DNA of 64,000 bases from Manihot esculenta (lineage: Eukaryota; Streptophyta; Magnoliopsida; Malpighiales; Euphorbiaceae): the NCBI RefSeq assembly GCF_001659605.2, contig NC_035171.2, positions 3,168,325 through 3,232,324 of the forward strand. The letters run 5' to 3'. Both the position numbers and the translations under genes were made by a program. Every line of letters starts with the position of its first letter. The first letter of the stretch is position 1. Positions 52,554 through 64,000 of this stretch are shown here, piece after piece. The notes beneath the pieces are model-generated. The model was not told the origin of the DNA. It saw only the letters and a list, made by a program, of their open reading frames with translations, and made no database searches.

Positions 52554-54541
52554 AGAACACAAGCATTCTCATTCTGGCTTTGCAAGACGAATCTGGTGAC
52601 ATGATTATGTTTTTTTTTGTCTTCATGTCTCCACAGTAAATATTTTATACAGACAAACTGCAGTTTTTTCTCATATAAGGTTCTCCAAGTGTTTTGATGT
52701 ACAAGTTGACTGCATAAATAGCTTAATTGTACAATGTCGACTGCAGTAAGTTACATTATGGAACAATGAAGCTGCCCATTTATTGTTGCATGAAAGGAGT
52801 TATACTAAGATTTGCAAAAGGAAACGTTGTTATTCGGGTTAAGCTGATTAGGGTCCGTTTGGGACTGTAGCATAGGATGCTTTTGGCAAATTTAGAGTTG
52901 CCCTTTGGAAAGAACAAAGGCTAATTTGAAGGGGGAAGGAAAGCCTATCCTTCAAAGAAGATATTATTATTATTATTATTTCTTTTGAAAGATTACACAA
53001 GGCGAAAGGCCCAAGATTACATAAAAGACGTATCCATTTTAAGAAACAAAGGCTCAAGCTCAACAATGGAGATGGGCGACCCGGTTGGAGAACCATTTAT
53101 CTGGGACCAAGAAGCCGCTGCTTCTCAATCGTCTTCCCAGCATCTGCAGAAGCCATTGCAGCCAACAAAATCAGCAAGGTTTTGACCTGAGAGACATGCA
53201 AGGCCTTAGACTTTGCTGGTTTCGTCGAACACAAAGACCAATCTTCAATTTCCTGCCGGGTCACAAGTTCAATTCAAGTACTTCAAGTATAGTACTTTAC
53301 CTGCACAGTTGTATCGGATTACTCCGTTTATTAAAAAAATATATATATTTCCTATAAAATTTCAAATTTAAAATAGTAATCAATATATCAAATTCAATTA
53401 CAATAAAAAAATTTTAAAATTTTATTACTAATTATCATATGTTAGCAATATCTAATAATAAATTCTATTCAAAAATTATATTTTAAAAAAATAAAATAGT
53501 AACTTATTTTATACCCAGCTATATATATATATATAGATAGAGATATTCAATGAGCAAGAATCTGTGCCTGATTGCCAATTGCAACTTCATTTATTTTTTA
53601 CTCGAAAAGGTCAGGATTTTGTGAGGAAAGACTTTGCCTATAAAAAAGATATGAATCGGCCTATGTTCAGGGCGGAAGCAACTAAAAAAGAAAATCGTTA
53701 ATAGGATGTTTCAAAACCCTGAAAGAAAGTAATTCGACAAGCCCTTGGCTCTTTCAGCATACTACCAGGCAGCAAAATGCAAATTTACTCGTAAACTATC
53801 CAGCTTGGATTCAGAAGGGGTTATTAAACAAAATATCAAATTATATAAAAAAACAACAATGGACTTTAACTCATTAATATTCAGTCTTACAATTGTACCA
53901 AAAAAGAAAACTATGAAAGAAGATTTTATTCGAAGAGCAGTTTCATTCCTTCAGAGATTGTAACCAACAAGAGGGTGATCTTCCATTTGGCAATTCTGGC
54001 AATGGATCGTGCATGTAGAATTACTTTACCATCGAACAAGCATCCTAATTATAACAAAGGGGGACAAACAGAACCCTAAATATAACAAAAACGGACGAAA
54101 AAAAAATCCTAAATAGGATAAGAGGTGAAAAAACTATGGGTAAAAAAAAATCCACCAAACATCTTATGAACAAGATCATTAAAAACACTACAAAAGTTGA
54201 GGGCAAAAAGAAACAAAGATTTAACTGTTCTATAGATTAACTTAATATGATTACAGGACATCAAAACATCACGCTTTGATGTTTTGTTTTTTCTTCTTTT
54301 ATACCTTCATTCATTCTCTCCTGCCTTTTATGGTATTAAAAAAAAACGTATATCTACTAAAACCAGATGCATCTTCAAAATGTATATTTTGGATTGTTGG
54401 CATGTACATGGGGAATAAAAATCTACCTCTGCTTATTTCACTGCAGCATCCTGATAAATAGCTTCCGGTTGGGTCACCTGCCACGCCAAATGTAAACTCT
54501 TGATAACTTTCTTCTAGTTGCAGCATTTGCATTGGGACCAA
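52554..54541. other. Convergent intergenic region between MMS19 and ELF7
   Basis: Holds the 3' untranslated regions of both genes. It also contains an ATT microsatellite (52961-52980), a TAGGGTCCGTTTGGGA word near 52848 that resembles the end of some plant MITEs but has no partner I could find, an ordinary-composition block (53000-53290) without a credible gene, AT repeats near 53520, and A-rich sequence to about 54200. Confidence 0.55.
52961..52980. repeat. ATT microsatellite
   Basis: About six ATT units. Confidence 0.85.
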
Positions 54542-57500
54542 TCATTCAGACAAGTCATCCTCAGCTCCGCTAGAATGGTCAATATCCCGGTTTCGACCAA
54601 TCCGATGCATTCTTCCAAGGCCATCATCATCATCTGACATTCCCATCCTTGAACTCAGGATATTACCCCTTGAATTTGAATGAACCTGAAAGTATAACCA
54701 CGTTAAAGGTATAAAGGAAGAATTGTCAACTAGATTAATAATACGTTCACACAGAAGGCTACATGACCGTACCACTGTATCCCTGATTTCTATTGCAGCA
54801 GCAGTTGGCCTTTTCCTCACTGTTACTCTTGATGGTGCTGGAAAATGCTCTACCTCGTCAGCAGATCTTCCTTCACTGGCTCGCCTCTTTCTTAAATTAA
54901 TCTTTGTAGGAAGAGGCTGCACCATTATGAGTAAAAGTAGAACTCAAATTGACTAATCAAAAGGATGCAATTGGTAACAAAAAACGAAAAAGAAAAAAGC
55001 TGTCGCCATATTGACAATTAAAAAAAATCCAATTCAAGTTCCTACCACATAGCGAGCCTCATTTTCATCAAATGAAACAAGGAATGTTGTTGGATCATTA
55101 GCATCATCACCTCGCACCTGTTTAATGTGTCAATGGAAATTTTCATCAGGAAGTTAACGCTAGCTTGATAGGGAACACACCAAAGAATTTGAGGCACTTA
55201 CATCCCAGTTGTACTCACGAATCCAATTGTATGAGATATCCTCATTTTCATCATACATATCCTTTGATAGCTACAGCAATAGATACCAGGAAAAAAAAAA
55301 GCCAGTGATATAAACATCTAAACTACATTGGTGATGAGGATGTATGATATTTGGAATTTTAGATTAAAACTATTTACCTCATTAGGATTAGGGGCCATGT
55401 ATGCTAAAAACTTTTCCAGTTTAGCTGGATCTGAGCCAGTTGCCACGCAAGCTTTCATAACAGCCTGGAACAAAAATGCAACACCTTGAAATGGTAAAAC
55501 AAGAATGATTATGCTCCAAAAAAGTACTATTGAAAAAGGTTGATGTCGTGATGACAATTATATGGACTATGAGAAGCAAGTCAAGAATAAACTCAATAAT
55601 TTGATTGTTGATTCATCTGAATCACACTCTTAAGTCTTAACACAACACTCCTCTATTAGCCCTTCAAATTCTCATACGATAACTAGTGATCCTAGTCAAT
55701 ACATTTATAAATCTTCAAGTTTGCTAGTACACAGTTTTAATTCCATAGATATGTCTGATTTAATTTGCTTTTTTCTTTACCCCTTTCGCCGCTTATGTGC
55801 AGTACACCTACTTAACTTACCCGCGATTCACATGCATCACGGACAGATTGATCCAACTTGCTGTACAATTCCGAATCAGCTGTAGGAGCATTATCAAATG
55901 TCACAGAGACAAATTTATCTTCATATCTGGTACAATAACATAAAATATCCAGTCAGTATACTATTTATAATTTAGCAGGATATCAGCCAATGCCTTCATC
56001 AGGAACTCCTAAACTTTCTTCAAGAAATGCCATGAAATGATATTTGAAACACAGAAATTGCTCAACTTTTGTGCAGAAACTCCTGCACATTTAACATTGT
56101 GTTTTCGTTGACCCCAGAAAAAAACTGAAGCTCTGAGGTAAGGATATAGGAAGCTACCAACAAACAGCCCCAAGTGACCCCACATGTAATAGTATTCCGT
56201 TTTGTTACAATTCTAGCTAAGAGCCGGAATCGGAACCAATCTTTGGTTCTTTGATAATTAGGAATTAGACTTGGAACCAAACTTCGATTCTAATTCACAT
56301 TTAGTTCTAAGCAACTTCAATATGGTTCTGGTTCTGGTTCTGTTGTGTTTCTTGTTTCAATTCTATTTTAATTTTAGTTTCAATATCAATTCAAATCTTA
56401 ATTTTTACGCATAAAATTACCACATTATTATGTCCATTTCATAATAGTTAATAATTTTAAATTTATAACATCAAAACAATAATAAAAATAATAATATCAA
56501 CATTAAAATAATAGTATCAAATATATATATATATATATATATATAATTCTTAGTAACAATATTGCATCATCTTCTACATATAATTATATGGTCTTATTAA
56601 AAGATACATATAATTAACAAATAAAAATATATTATACGACTAACATGTGATTCAGTCATACAATTAAGGATTAAAATGTAATGTAATGCATCTACCGTTA
56701 GAAATCATTTTAAAAATAGAAATAAAAGATAATATTAAATTATAAATATTTATAATTAAAGACAAATTAGGTTATATATATATATATATATATATATTAA
56801 TATATCTTCAAACATATGTATGAAATCAGTTCATTCCAGTTCGATTCTTGAAGAATAACTAGAACCAAAACAGTAAACATAAGTACGGGTTCTTACAATA
56901 ATGGTTCTTTTTCAATTCTGATACAGTATAGTACAGTTCTTCGATTTGGTTAGAACCCCTAGGATCTAAGTCCTACCCCCCATGTTACACACAATTGGAC
57001 ACTTGTATAGAAAAGATATTTTGTGCTTAGACTACAAAGAGATATCTTGAACATTGGCAGTGTTATACTTGTATAGCAACTATCATTTCTTAATTTAAGA
57101 TTCGCATATGATCACAAGCACCAAACTCTTGTTGCACAGTAAAATACCTAAAATTGTTCAAACTGTTTAGGAAAGGAATGAAGGTGATATCGTCAGATAT
57201 GTCTGCAACACATTCTATTATTCAAAAAATTGTTCCATGCATTCAAGCATCAAATATAAGTCAATTGAAATTAAGAGACTGTAATTCCACTAAAACATAA
57301 TAAAAAAGCATCAACTTGTTACCTATCAAAATCAGGTAGCAGTGGTAGAACCTCAATGGGCTTTAATTTTTTATTGGTGGCATGGACAGGGGGTAACTTG
57401 CTTGCTTCAAATGATGCTTCAATTTCCTTGATTTGACTCTCCCTGAAAGACGTTTAATATTCCCAGACATAAAAAGAACAAAAGCATATCACTACATTTC

Positions 57501-60500
57501 CTTTCCATCATTTTCTGCAGACAAACTGAATGAAATAGCAAAAACCTGTTATTGAGGTTCTCCAAAAGGTTACGGCCTACTTTCATTTCTCGCAATTCTT
57601 TTGCTTGCTTTTCAGTAAGAGACTGCAAAATAAAATAGCAACTGACAGCAATAACTCTTACCAGCAACTTGACACTTAAGTGAAGAAGTATATGAAAATC
57701 CTACCTGTTTGGCCGAGTCTGTACTTAAAGAAGATATGTATTGTGTTTTGACCAACCAAGAAACACCTTTATCAGTGGGTCGTTCTTTTCTTCTTATGCC
57801 ATCTCTTTTTACAGGGGTAACTGATTCATCATCACGCAATAATTCCTCATCTTCTGGAGCAAGAGGTGGTCTAACACTAGGAGCACTGATAAAAAGAAGA
57901 AAAAGAAGATAGTCAGGCCTATTATGTTGTGTAAAAAGAGGAAGAAGAAAGAAAACAAGGCAGAAAAATAAAACCAGAAAGTGAGAAGGAGAGAAAGAGA
58001 GAGAGAAAAAGAATACTTGTATACACTAAGATCAAGCAGGTCAAGAGGTATCCCAAGATCTGGCTCAACAATTAGTTGGGGTTTATACATTTTCTCCAAT
58101 GATGTGATGGTGTATTTTGAAAATCTGCAAACAAAGATTCTCCAGTTAATAATAATAGTTTTCTAATGGAAGTAGAGCATGACATCTGAATCTATTGGAG
58201 GACAGATAATCAATCCCTTCATTTGAAAGGACTTGATGTCAAAAATCTTGCAAAATCAGGTACAAAAAAATTAAACTTGCAAGTCTGTGTAAACTACAGT
58301 ACAAGCTAAAGTTAAATAATATTAAAGCAATAATTCCTAAAACATAAAAAACAGCAGTCCCTACACTTGCTTCTATATCTCAATTATTTTGAGTTGCCAA
58401 ATAAGAAAGTGCAGGAATCATTCATTGCCCTGCTTGTTCAATTTGCCTTGCTTGTCCGTTGATATCCTACATTCTAAAAAATTTCTTAACAAAAGAAAAA
58501 AAAAACATATTATCAGAGGCCAGCCCTTTTCAAGCATTTGATCTGTCAAATTAGTAAGCATTACCTGCCCATCCAAAATTTGTGTTCCCAAAAAATCTAT
58601 AGTACTAATTGTCATTTTCCACATACTTTCTCTTGCAATTCATTAAGCTTGTTCACGCTCACCCCAATAGTGCAGAAAACCACAGGATAAAATATTTAAC
58701 TCATGACATTATAGGAATAATACGCAACAAGTATCTTTTCTTGCTTATGTCTCATACAAAGTGGTATATCATCTTTGGCTTCCTTCTTGACATCTACTGA
58801 ACTGGGATTCCTTTTCCAAATAGTTGTAAACAAAAACTTTATCCATTTATGATTGAGGTGCATTCACTTGCCAAGCTTAGGCTACTGATATTTGTTTGAA
58901 TTTGATGAATTCACTCTAGAATATAACAAGCAGTAAACTTTCTTTTCACAGAAGTCATTACAAAAGTGATTTTTCAATCAAGTTCCTTTTCTTAATGTTT
59001 ACATGCAATGCAGTAAGATTTATGCTTCGCTAATCAGAAGACATATCACCTGTCAAATAATGGCTAAAATTGATAAGGTTCATCTGTACTGCATATTGGA
59101 AAATGTTTTTTTGATTCCTAACAAAACATGTAGTAATTGAATGTAAAAGAACCTGCATGCTACATGTGTATACACTACATACCGATCTTTATCTTTCTTC
59201 AAAGTCATAAGCTTTGGTTGTCCACTTGGATCAGGAAGTTCATTCCGGAATCTTCAAGAAGCACACAAGTAAAAATAGTGTCAGAATTGATAGTAGGAAG
59301 ACAATGACCTTCCAATAGATGCAAGAAGACCAGTTCAAATAAAAACATTGCTTCCCTGCCCAACAGATCACATTGGCAGGAATAAAATAAGAAATTTAGG
59401 TACAAATTAAATAATCAAGAACAGCATTAGCGTATAAGGGTTTTCTTTCAAGGTGAACATGATTAGAGAAGAATTCAAGATCATTCACCAATAGTATTTT
59501 GCAGGTATTATCTGGCAATTCAGGACTACTGCATATAAGCAGCAGTTTCATGTTATCCTACTGTGTATTGTTCCCACCAGTGGAAACATTTAGAACGACA
59601 AAAACAGAAAATTAATCAACCATTCAAGTAAATTAGTTGGCATATTACCATGATGTAATGGTCGAAGCAAGACCTGAATATACCTAATTTAAAGAAAAAT
59701 AAATAAAAAAATGTGGAACTTTATGCATTTAGACCTATGTATCCTATATCTACACCACCAAACTAGGAGTTAAAAGTACTACCAAGAGTGGTAGCTGAGC
59801 TGCTGATCAATTTTTATTAATCCACTAAAGCAAGCTGCTGCACTGTCAACTGGCATTTTCCCATTACATTCAAGGAAAGGAAAAAAAAATTAATGATTTG
59901 GGTGCTTCTAAAATAAGTGAAAACACTCACTTCAACTTGCATAAGAACGTTGTTGGCTTCTTCAACCTGTTCTCAATCCTCTCCCCACTCAGTAGTGGTG
60001 TGGCCCTCCTATCTCCCATTCGTGACCCAACAATGGAACCATGCCCCTTCTGAGAAGGTAACATCTGGGTCTTTTGCAGAATTGTGTTCTGAGCTTCTTT
60101 CAACTGCTGCCTATGCTTTTCCTCTTGCCTTTGCTTCTCAAACTCCCTCTTTTTTCTCAACCTCCTTTCCTCTTCTGTCTCCACCCTCCCTGATGGCCCA
60201 TTGACCTTCTTCCCCCCAGGTGGTACTGGTGGCTTCTGCATCTTTTGGTTGGCTACATCACTATGACTTAAATGCCTACGTTCTCGCCTTTCCTCAGGCA
60301 CCACCTTGTCTCTTTTTATGCTGCTATCCTTCGGAGGAGGTGGGGGCGGGGAGCTCGGAGGTGGTGGCGGTGGTATAGAAGAGCTCCGAGGAGATGAAGG
60401 GGGTGGAGGCGGAGCAGGTGGGTGCATTGGCTGATGACCATACTGAGAATATTGTGATGGTGGGTAGTACATTGAAGGTGGTTGCTGTTGGGCTGGTGCT

Positions 60501-60826
60501 GGTGGAGGAGGTGGTGGTGGGTATGATGATTCTGGTGGTGGGGGTGGCGGATACGGATATTGTTGTTGAGGTGGTGGCGGAGGGGCTGAGTGTTGGGCAC
60601 GCGGAGGATAATTTTGTGAGAAATTCTGCTGGGCAGGAATTGGGGTGTAATTTTGGGGGAATGTAGAGGAAGAAGCTGCTGCTGCTGGGGCCATTTGAGC
60701 GAAGTTCTGAGAATATTGATTAGGTCTCTGCTGTTGTTGTTGCTGCTGCTGCTGCTGCTGCTGTTGTGGTGGCGGTGGAGGCGGGGGGAATGCGGATTGC
60801 TGAGGAAATTGCCTATAGGAAGCCAT
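54542..60826 (-). CDS. ELF7: PAF1 homologue, subunit of the PAF1 transcription elongation complex
   Basis: Nuclear elongation factor subunit that promotes histone H2B ubiquitination and H3K4/K36 methylation; in Arabidopsis ELF7 keeps FLC expressed and delays flowering. Exons (minus): 60826-59931, 59251-59183, 58124-58017, 57885-57705, 57622-57546, 57442-57323, 55926-55821, 55464-55378, 55270-55202, 55117-55046, 54916-54773, 54685-54542, together 690 residues with all phases agreeing. The first ~200 residues are a low-complexity Pro/Gln/Tyr region (13 consecutive Gln, many Pro runs), followed by a basic charged helix (EEERRLRKKREFEKQRQEEK). The conserved Paf1 domain starts at FLCKLKFRNELPDPSGQPK and includes DLGIPLDLLDLSVYNAPS, VSWLVKTQYIS and YNWIREYNWDVRGDD. 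The tail is acidic/Ser-rich (DHSSGAEDDLSE). The N-terminal region is longer than I would expect from Arabidopsis; the core is standard. Confidence 0.95.
56200..56990. mobile_element. AT-rich insertion with GGTTC/GAACC-rich ends in ELF7 intron 6
   Basis: Intron 6 is 1.4 kb, the longest of the gene. Its middle is AT microsatellite and AT-rich filler. Both margins carry many GGTTCT / GAACCA words (GGAATCGGAACCAATC on the left; AGAACCAAAAC and TTGGTTAGAACCCC on the right). A decayed non-autonomous hAT-like element is one explanation. No exact terminal repeats or target duplication were found. Confidence 0.35.
56521..56545. repeat. AT microsatellite
   Basis: About twelve AT units in ELF7 intron 6. 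A second run of similar length lies near 56773-56798. Confidence 0.9.
60728..60766 (-). repeat. In-frame CAG/CAA microsatellite (polyglutamine) in ELF7 exon 1
   Basis: Thirteen Gln codons on the minus strand (CTG/TTG on plus), next to a proline run of CCX codons. Confidence 0.9.
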
Positions 60827-62173
60827 TGTGCATCAGCTCCAATCCCTAACCCCTAAAACCAAAATCTAGCCCTAATCCTAACACAAAGGCATTCAGAACC
60901 CAAATCTCAAGTTTTAACAGATGGAAAAAAATTCCCAATTGTAGGTTTCTCTTATCCTGCTCTGAACAAACCAATCAAAGAAAGCCAAAACAGAGCTTTC
61001 TGTGCCCACTTATTGATTTCACAAAATAACACAGCTAGAAAGGGAAGAGCGAGAATCTCCACTAGTCCCTTGCAGCTATTAGCTCCAACCCTACGAAAAA
61101 GAAAACTCACTTGCTAAATCTTTCGCCTGGAGAGAGAAAACACCATTGAATTACAAAGATTTAAGCTCTCGAAACAGCTTATGAAAGATTTGGATATGCC
61201 ACTGACTGCATATATAGAGAGAGAAGGATGAGCCGATGCAAGAAAGACAAAGATTCGTGTGCTTTGGATCCGTTTGCAGGCTATCCCAGATGTACTAGAT
61301 CATGGTGGATTTTGTGAAATTTCACCGGAAAATTTCGGCCGAAAACGAGTCAAGCGTGAGTTTATTATTGGTAGATTGGTAGAATTCTGACATATCGGAT
61401 TTTATTTTCTAGGTTTTTAACTTCGCCGGTTAGCTGACAGGTATATGCTGTTATTTTTTATAAAAACATTTTTGTGATAAAACACTTTTTTTTTTCCTTA
61501 AAACAATTTTTTAAGCTATGTTTTTTATAAAAAAAAAATTCTGAAATTTGACGCTTATTTTCATTTGTGATCAATTAAATCTTATAACTTTTTCTGAGAA
61601 CAATTAAATTCTACCCAGTCATAATTTTCAACTTAATTTTGTCCATAATTTAAAAAAATTAATAATATTATATTGATTATTTTACTTTAAATGTATCTTT
61701 TGGATAAGAGATTGAATAAACCATCAAAAAGAAGAATTTTCAATAATATCACTATTGGTTATATTTTAAAATTAAATTTCACATTTCTGGGCTTCTTGCA
61801 TAGAGTTAGAGCCATCCACTTTCTTGAACATTCTTATTGTGAACCAAAAGAAAGTGGGCCTGAACAAAATCCATCATCATTTTTGTTTCTTTAACCATAT
61901 TTTCTTCTTAATTCATTTGGCAATTTTGAACAAAATCCACTCTTATAAAAAAGAGCTACAATAACAATGGGAATGAACATTGACAGTTAGAACTTGGAGT
62001 AGTAGTAATAGCTTATCATTTTTTTTCCCCAAATAGAGGCCACAACAGCCTGTGTGAAAAAACAAGGAGTAAATCTTCCATATCATTTCCATCCATGTCC
62101 TTCAACACATAGCAGCTAAACCCAATAGAAAGCCCTTCCACATTTTGCTCAAGCCATCTCCGCCACTGATTTC
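60827..62173. other. ELF7 leader and promoter, then 3' region of the AHP4-type gene
   Basis: Both genes are on the minus strand in tandem. The first ~400 bases above 60826 are ordinary-composition leader. A TATA-like TCTCTATATA lies on the minus strand at about 61209-61220. From 61440 to 62000 the sequence is AT-rich and holds no gene I can support. 62000-62173 is probably the 3' untranslated region of the AHP4-type gene. Confidence 0.5.
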
Positions 62174-63509
62174 TCACTTGGGGCGACATGCAGTCTCAGC
62201 TGGCCCAACTTGCCTTGCAAGCTGCAAACAATTAGACAAAAATTATTAAAATATGAAGATATTTTTCATAAAGTAATTGAAGATAGATAGATAAGAACCT
62301 GAAAATAGGACTCAAGCTTCTTTTTCAGTGTTGTATATTCTTTCTTGAGTTGTTGGAATGTCCTAATGCATCTGGTTGTGTTTACAATAAAAAGGAAAAC
62401 CATCAAACACTTTGCATACATAGTTTTTATTGGCATCTAAGATAATGGATGCATTTAGAAAGTTTGAGAAATGGGCCCAAAACAATCTTTGGCCGTTCAA
62501 TAGAGGAGATTACCCTTCTCCATTTCCTGCCCTGCAATATTCTCTAAAGAGAGTGCACTCAGCTTTCACCTTTTTGGCTCCAATGCTGCACGCAATAGAA
62601 AAGAATAGAGATAAGAAAAAAAAAAAAAAAGACAGTTCTCTAAAGCCAACACAAAATATACCTGATGATACCTTTAGATAAATCTATATATATATATATT
62701 AGTCGTTAGTTGTTATTTTTGTTTGCCTCAAGCTCTTACCTTGAGCTACTTCCCTTGAATTGATGCATGAGGATGTCTAACTTGTTAAAATCAAGAGGAT
62801 TCCTCTCCCTGAAAAGACAAGAAAGCAATAGAAAAGAGAAGAAATCAGAAGCTGTGGAATTGAAGAAGGTGAAGTTTTTCAACTTACAATGCTTGTTCTA
62901 TGTTAAGGATTAGCCTAGCTGAATCCCTGTAGTACAATGTGACAACTTCCTCAACAAAATTAGGATTAGCTTCATCTTGGAGTTCCTCAAGCTGGAGAAA
63001 TTGTTCATCAAGAAACCCCTGAAAAAATGGTCAGGAAAATTAGATTTCAATCACAATAGCTGAAAAATCCATGATCACCTACAGTATAAAAACAACATGG
63101 TAACTCATATACATGCAGACACCTGTAAACCAAGAATCTTGAAATGAATTTGAACTCGCATAACACATGCAACTTCACCATCCGAGACTCAACTAGAAGC
63201 AGATTAACAAGGACTTCATCAAGACTCTTGTGTATATACACAGACTGCATCAATATTTTCTTTACAAATATAGAACTTTTTATCAGTTAAACACAAGTTT
63301 TGTCGAGGAAATCTAAAATCATGAAGTGGGATTTTGCAACTTTTGTGAAAACTGGAGAAGATAAATCGATCCGGCTACAGTCTTGCTCAATGAATAGATG
63401 TATAGCTCAAGGCATGCAAATGGCTATTTGTAACATTTAAGTGATAAACCTGATCAAACAGAGGCTGCCTTGAGAGAGCAACTTGCCGATGCAACTGATT
63501 TCTTTCCAT
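62174..63509 (-). CDS. AHP4: Histidine-containing phosphotransfer protein, AHP4 type
   Basis: Relays phosphate from cytokinin-type hybrid histidine kinases to response regulators, moving between cytoplasm and nucleus. Exons (minus): 63509-63450, 63018-62888, 62808-62740, 62585-62514, 62371-62299, 62221-62174, together 150 residues, the normal family length. The HPt four-helix fold is seen as FLDEQFLQLEELQDEANPNF, then DILMHQFKGSSSSIGAKKVK with the phospho-acceptor His79 and the following Lys82-Gly83 intact, so it is an active HPt, not an AHP6-type pseudo-HPt. The blocks CTLFREYCRAGNGEG and FQQLKKEYTTLKKKLESYF resemble Arabidopsis AHP4 more than AHP1-3/5. The C terminus is LARQVGPAETACRPK. The start ATG lies in a clean MERNQLHRQ context; an upstream leader follows a TATATA box. 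Confidence 0.95.
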
Positions 63510-63617
63510 TTGAGAAAAAGGATATCAAATAGAGCAAAAAGAAAGGGAGAGATCAGAGAGAAGAGTTGAGGAAGAGAAGACTTGCAAAGTTTGAGTGAAA
63601 ATGCAATATGGCAAGAG

Positions 63618-63627
63618 CTATATATAG
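63618..63627 (-). promoter_or_regulatory. TATA box of the AHP4-type gene
   Basis: On the minus strand CTATATATAGC lies about 110 bases above the start codon, followed by a GA/CT-rich leader. Confidence 0.6.
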
Positions 63628-63639
63628 TAGAGAAGAGAG

Positions 63640-64000
63640 AGAATGTCTGCCAACTTTCTACCTAGAAAGATCAGCAAGTGAGTGGGGTTTATCAATACAT
63701 GCAAACAAATTAGTGTGATTTGCGAAGGAGAAAATCGTGATTTTAGTTTCTAAACAATATTAAATTTGGGTATTGGGCAACTGAAATTCTGATTCTACCA
63801 AAGAAATAAAAATATCATATTTTCTGTGCACTTAGATATATATTATATAGTTTATCCTGCTTTTGATTTTTTTTTTTATTTACAATTCAGTATCCGTGAT
63901 TGAAAATTTTTATATACGCCCGGTTTATCAACCTTGATGAATAAAATGATTTTAAATTTATAATTTATTGCAATTTCTTATATACTATCTGATGATCTGA
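63640..64000. other. Upstream region of the AHP4-type gene to the window edge
   Basis: AT-rich sequence, no gene or element recognised. Presumably promoter. Confidence 0.4.

Noticed and set aside
52848..52900. MITE starting TAGGGTCCGTTTGGGA
   Set aside because: The word resembles known MITE ends, but no inverted partner or target duplication was found nearby.
60394..60666. Plus-strand and other-frame open stretches over ELF7 exon 1 (Val/Gly-rich, His-rich)
   Set aside because: They arise from the simple CCX/CAG codon composition of ELF7 exon 1 and have no independent support.

Overview
The window is nuclear DNA of a flowering plant, almost certainly a eudicot and possibly a woody rosid. Genes are rich in short exons with GT-AG introns, spacers are very AT-rich, and every recognisable product is a standard land-plant nuclear protein. 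The species cannot be fixed from the sequence alone. I rebuilt exon chains by hand from splice sites, reading phase and family knowledge. Every chain closes in frame.

Layout: (1) 108-2103 (+), the 3' part of a nuclear poly(A) polymerase gene cut by the left edge. (2) 8828-11258 (-), an Aux/IAA auxin repressor of the IAA26/IAA18 type. (3) 21394-26485 (+), a LysM receptor-like kinase of the LYK3 type. (4) 27045-28185 (-), a TauD/clavaminate-synthase-like oxygenase. (5) 28519-31151 (+), an unnamed protein with a perfect destruction-box motif, divergent from gene 4 across 333 bp. (6) 36528-52553 (+), a 20-exon MMS19 homologue. (7) 54542-60826 (-), the PAF1-complex subunit ELF7/PAF1. (8) 62174-63509 (-), a histidine phosphotransfer protein of the AHP4 type.

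Between them lie long AT-rich spacers (about 2.1-8.8, 11.3-21.4 and 31.2-36.5 kb) with few recognisable features. These include a gypsy-type retroelement remnant, a GC-rich island, a hairpin built on a GGCTA repeat and a hydrophobic coding-like fragment.

The genes are not an operon-like set. They cover mRNA 3' processing, auxin and cytokinin signalling, cell-surface glycan perception, Fe-S protein maturation and transcription elongation, and their adjacency is probably incidental. The most notable non-gene content is in the MMS19 introns: two related miniature LTR retrotransposons (TRIM type) with primer-binding sites and polypurine tracts, a 269-bp MULE-like MITE with a 9-bp target duplication, and a duplicated piece of MMS19 exon 12 with its splice donor, lying inside a possible fold-back element. 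I found no clearly new multi-gene system. The best candidates for undescribed biology are the D-box protein and the intron insertions.
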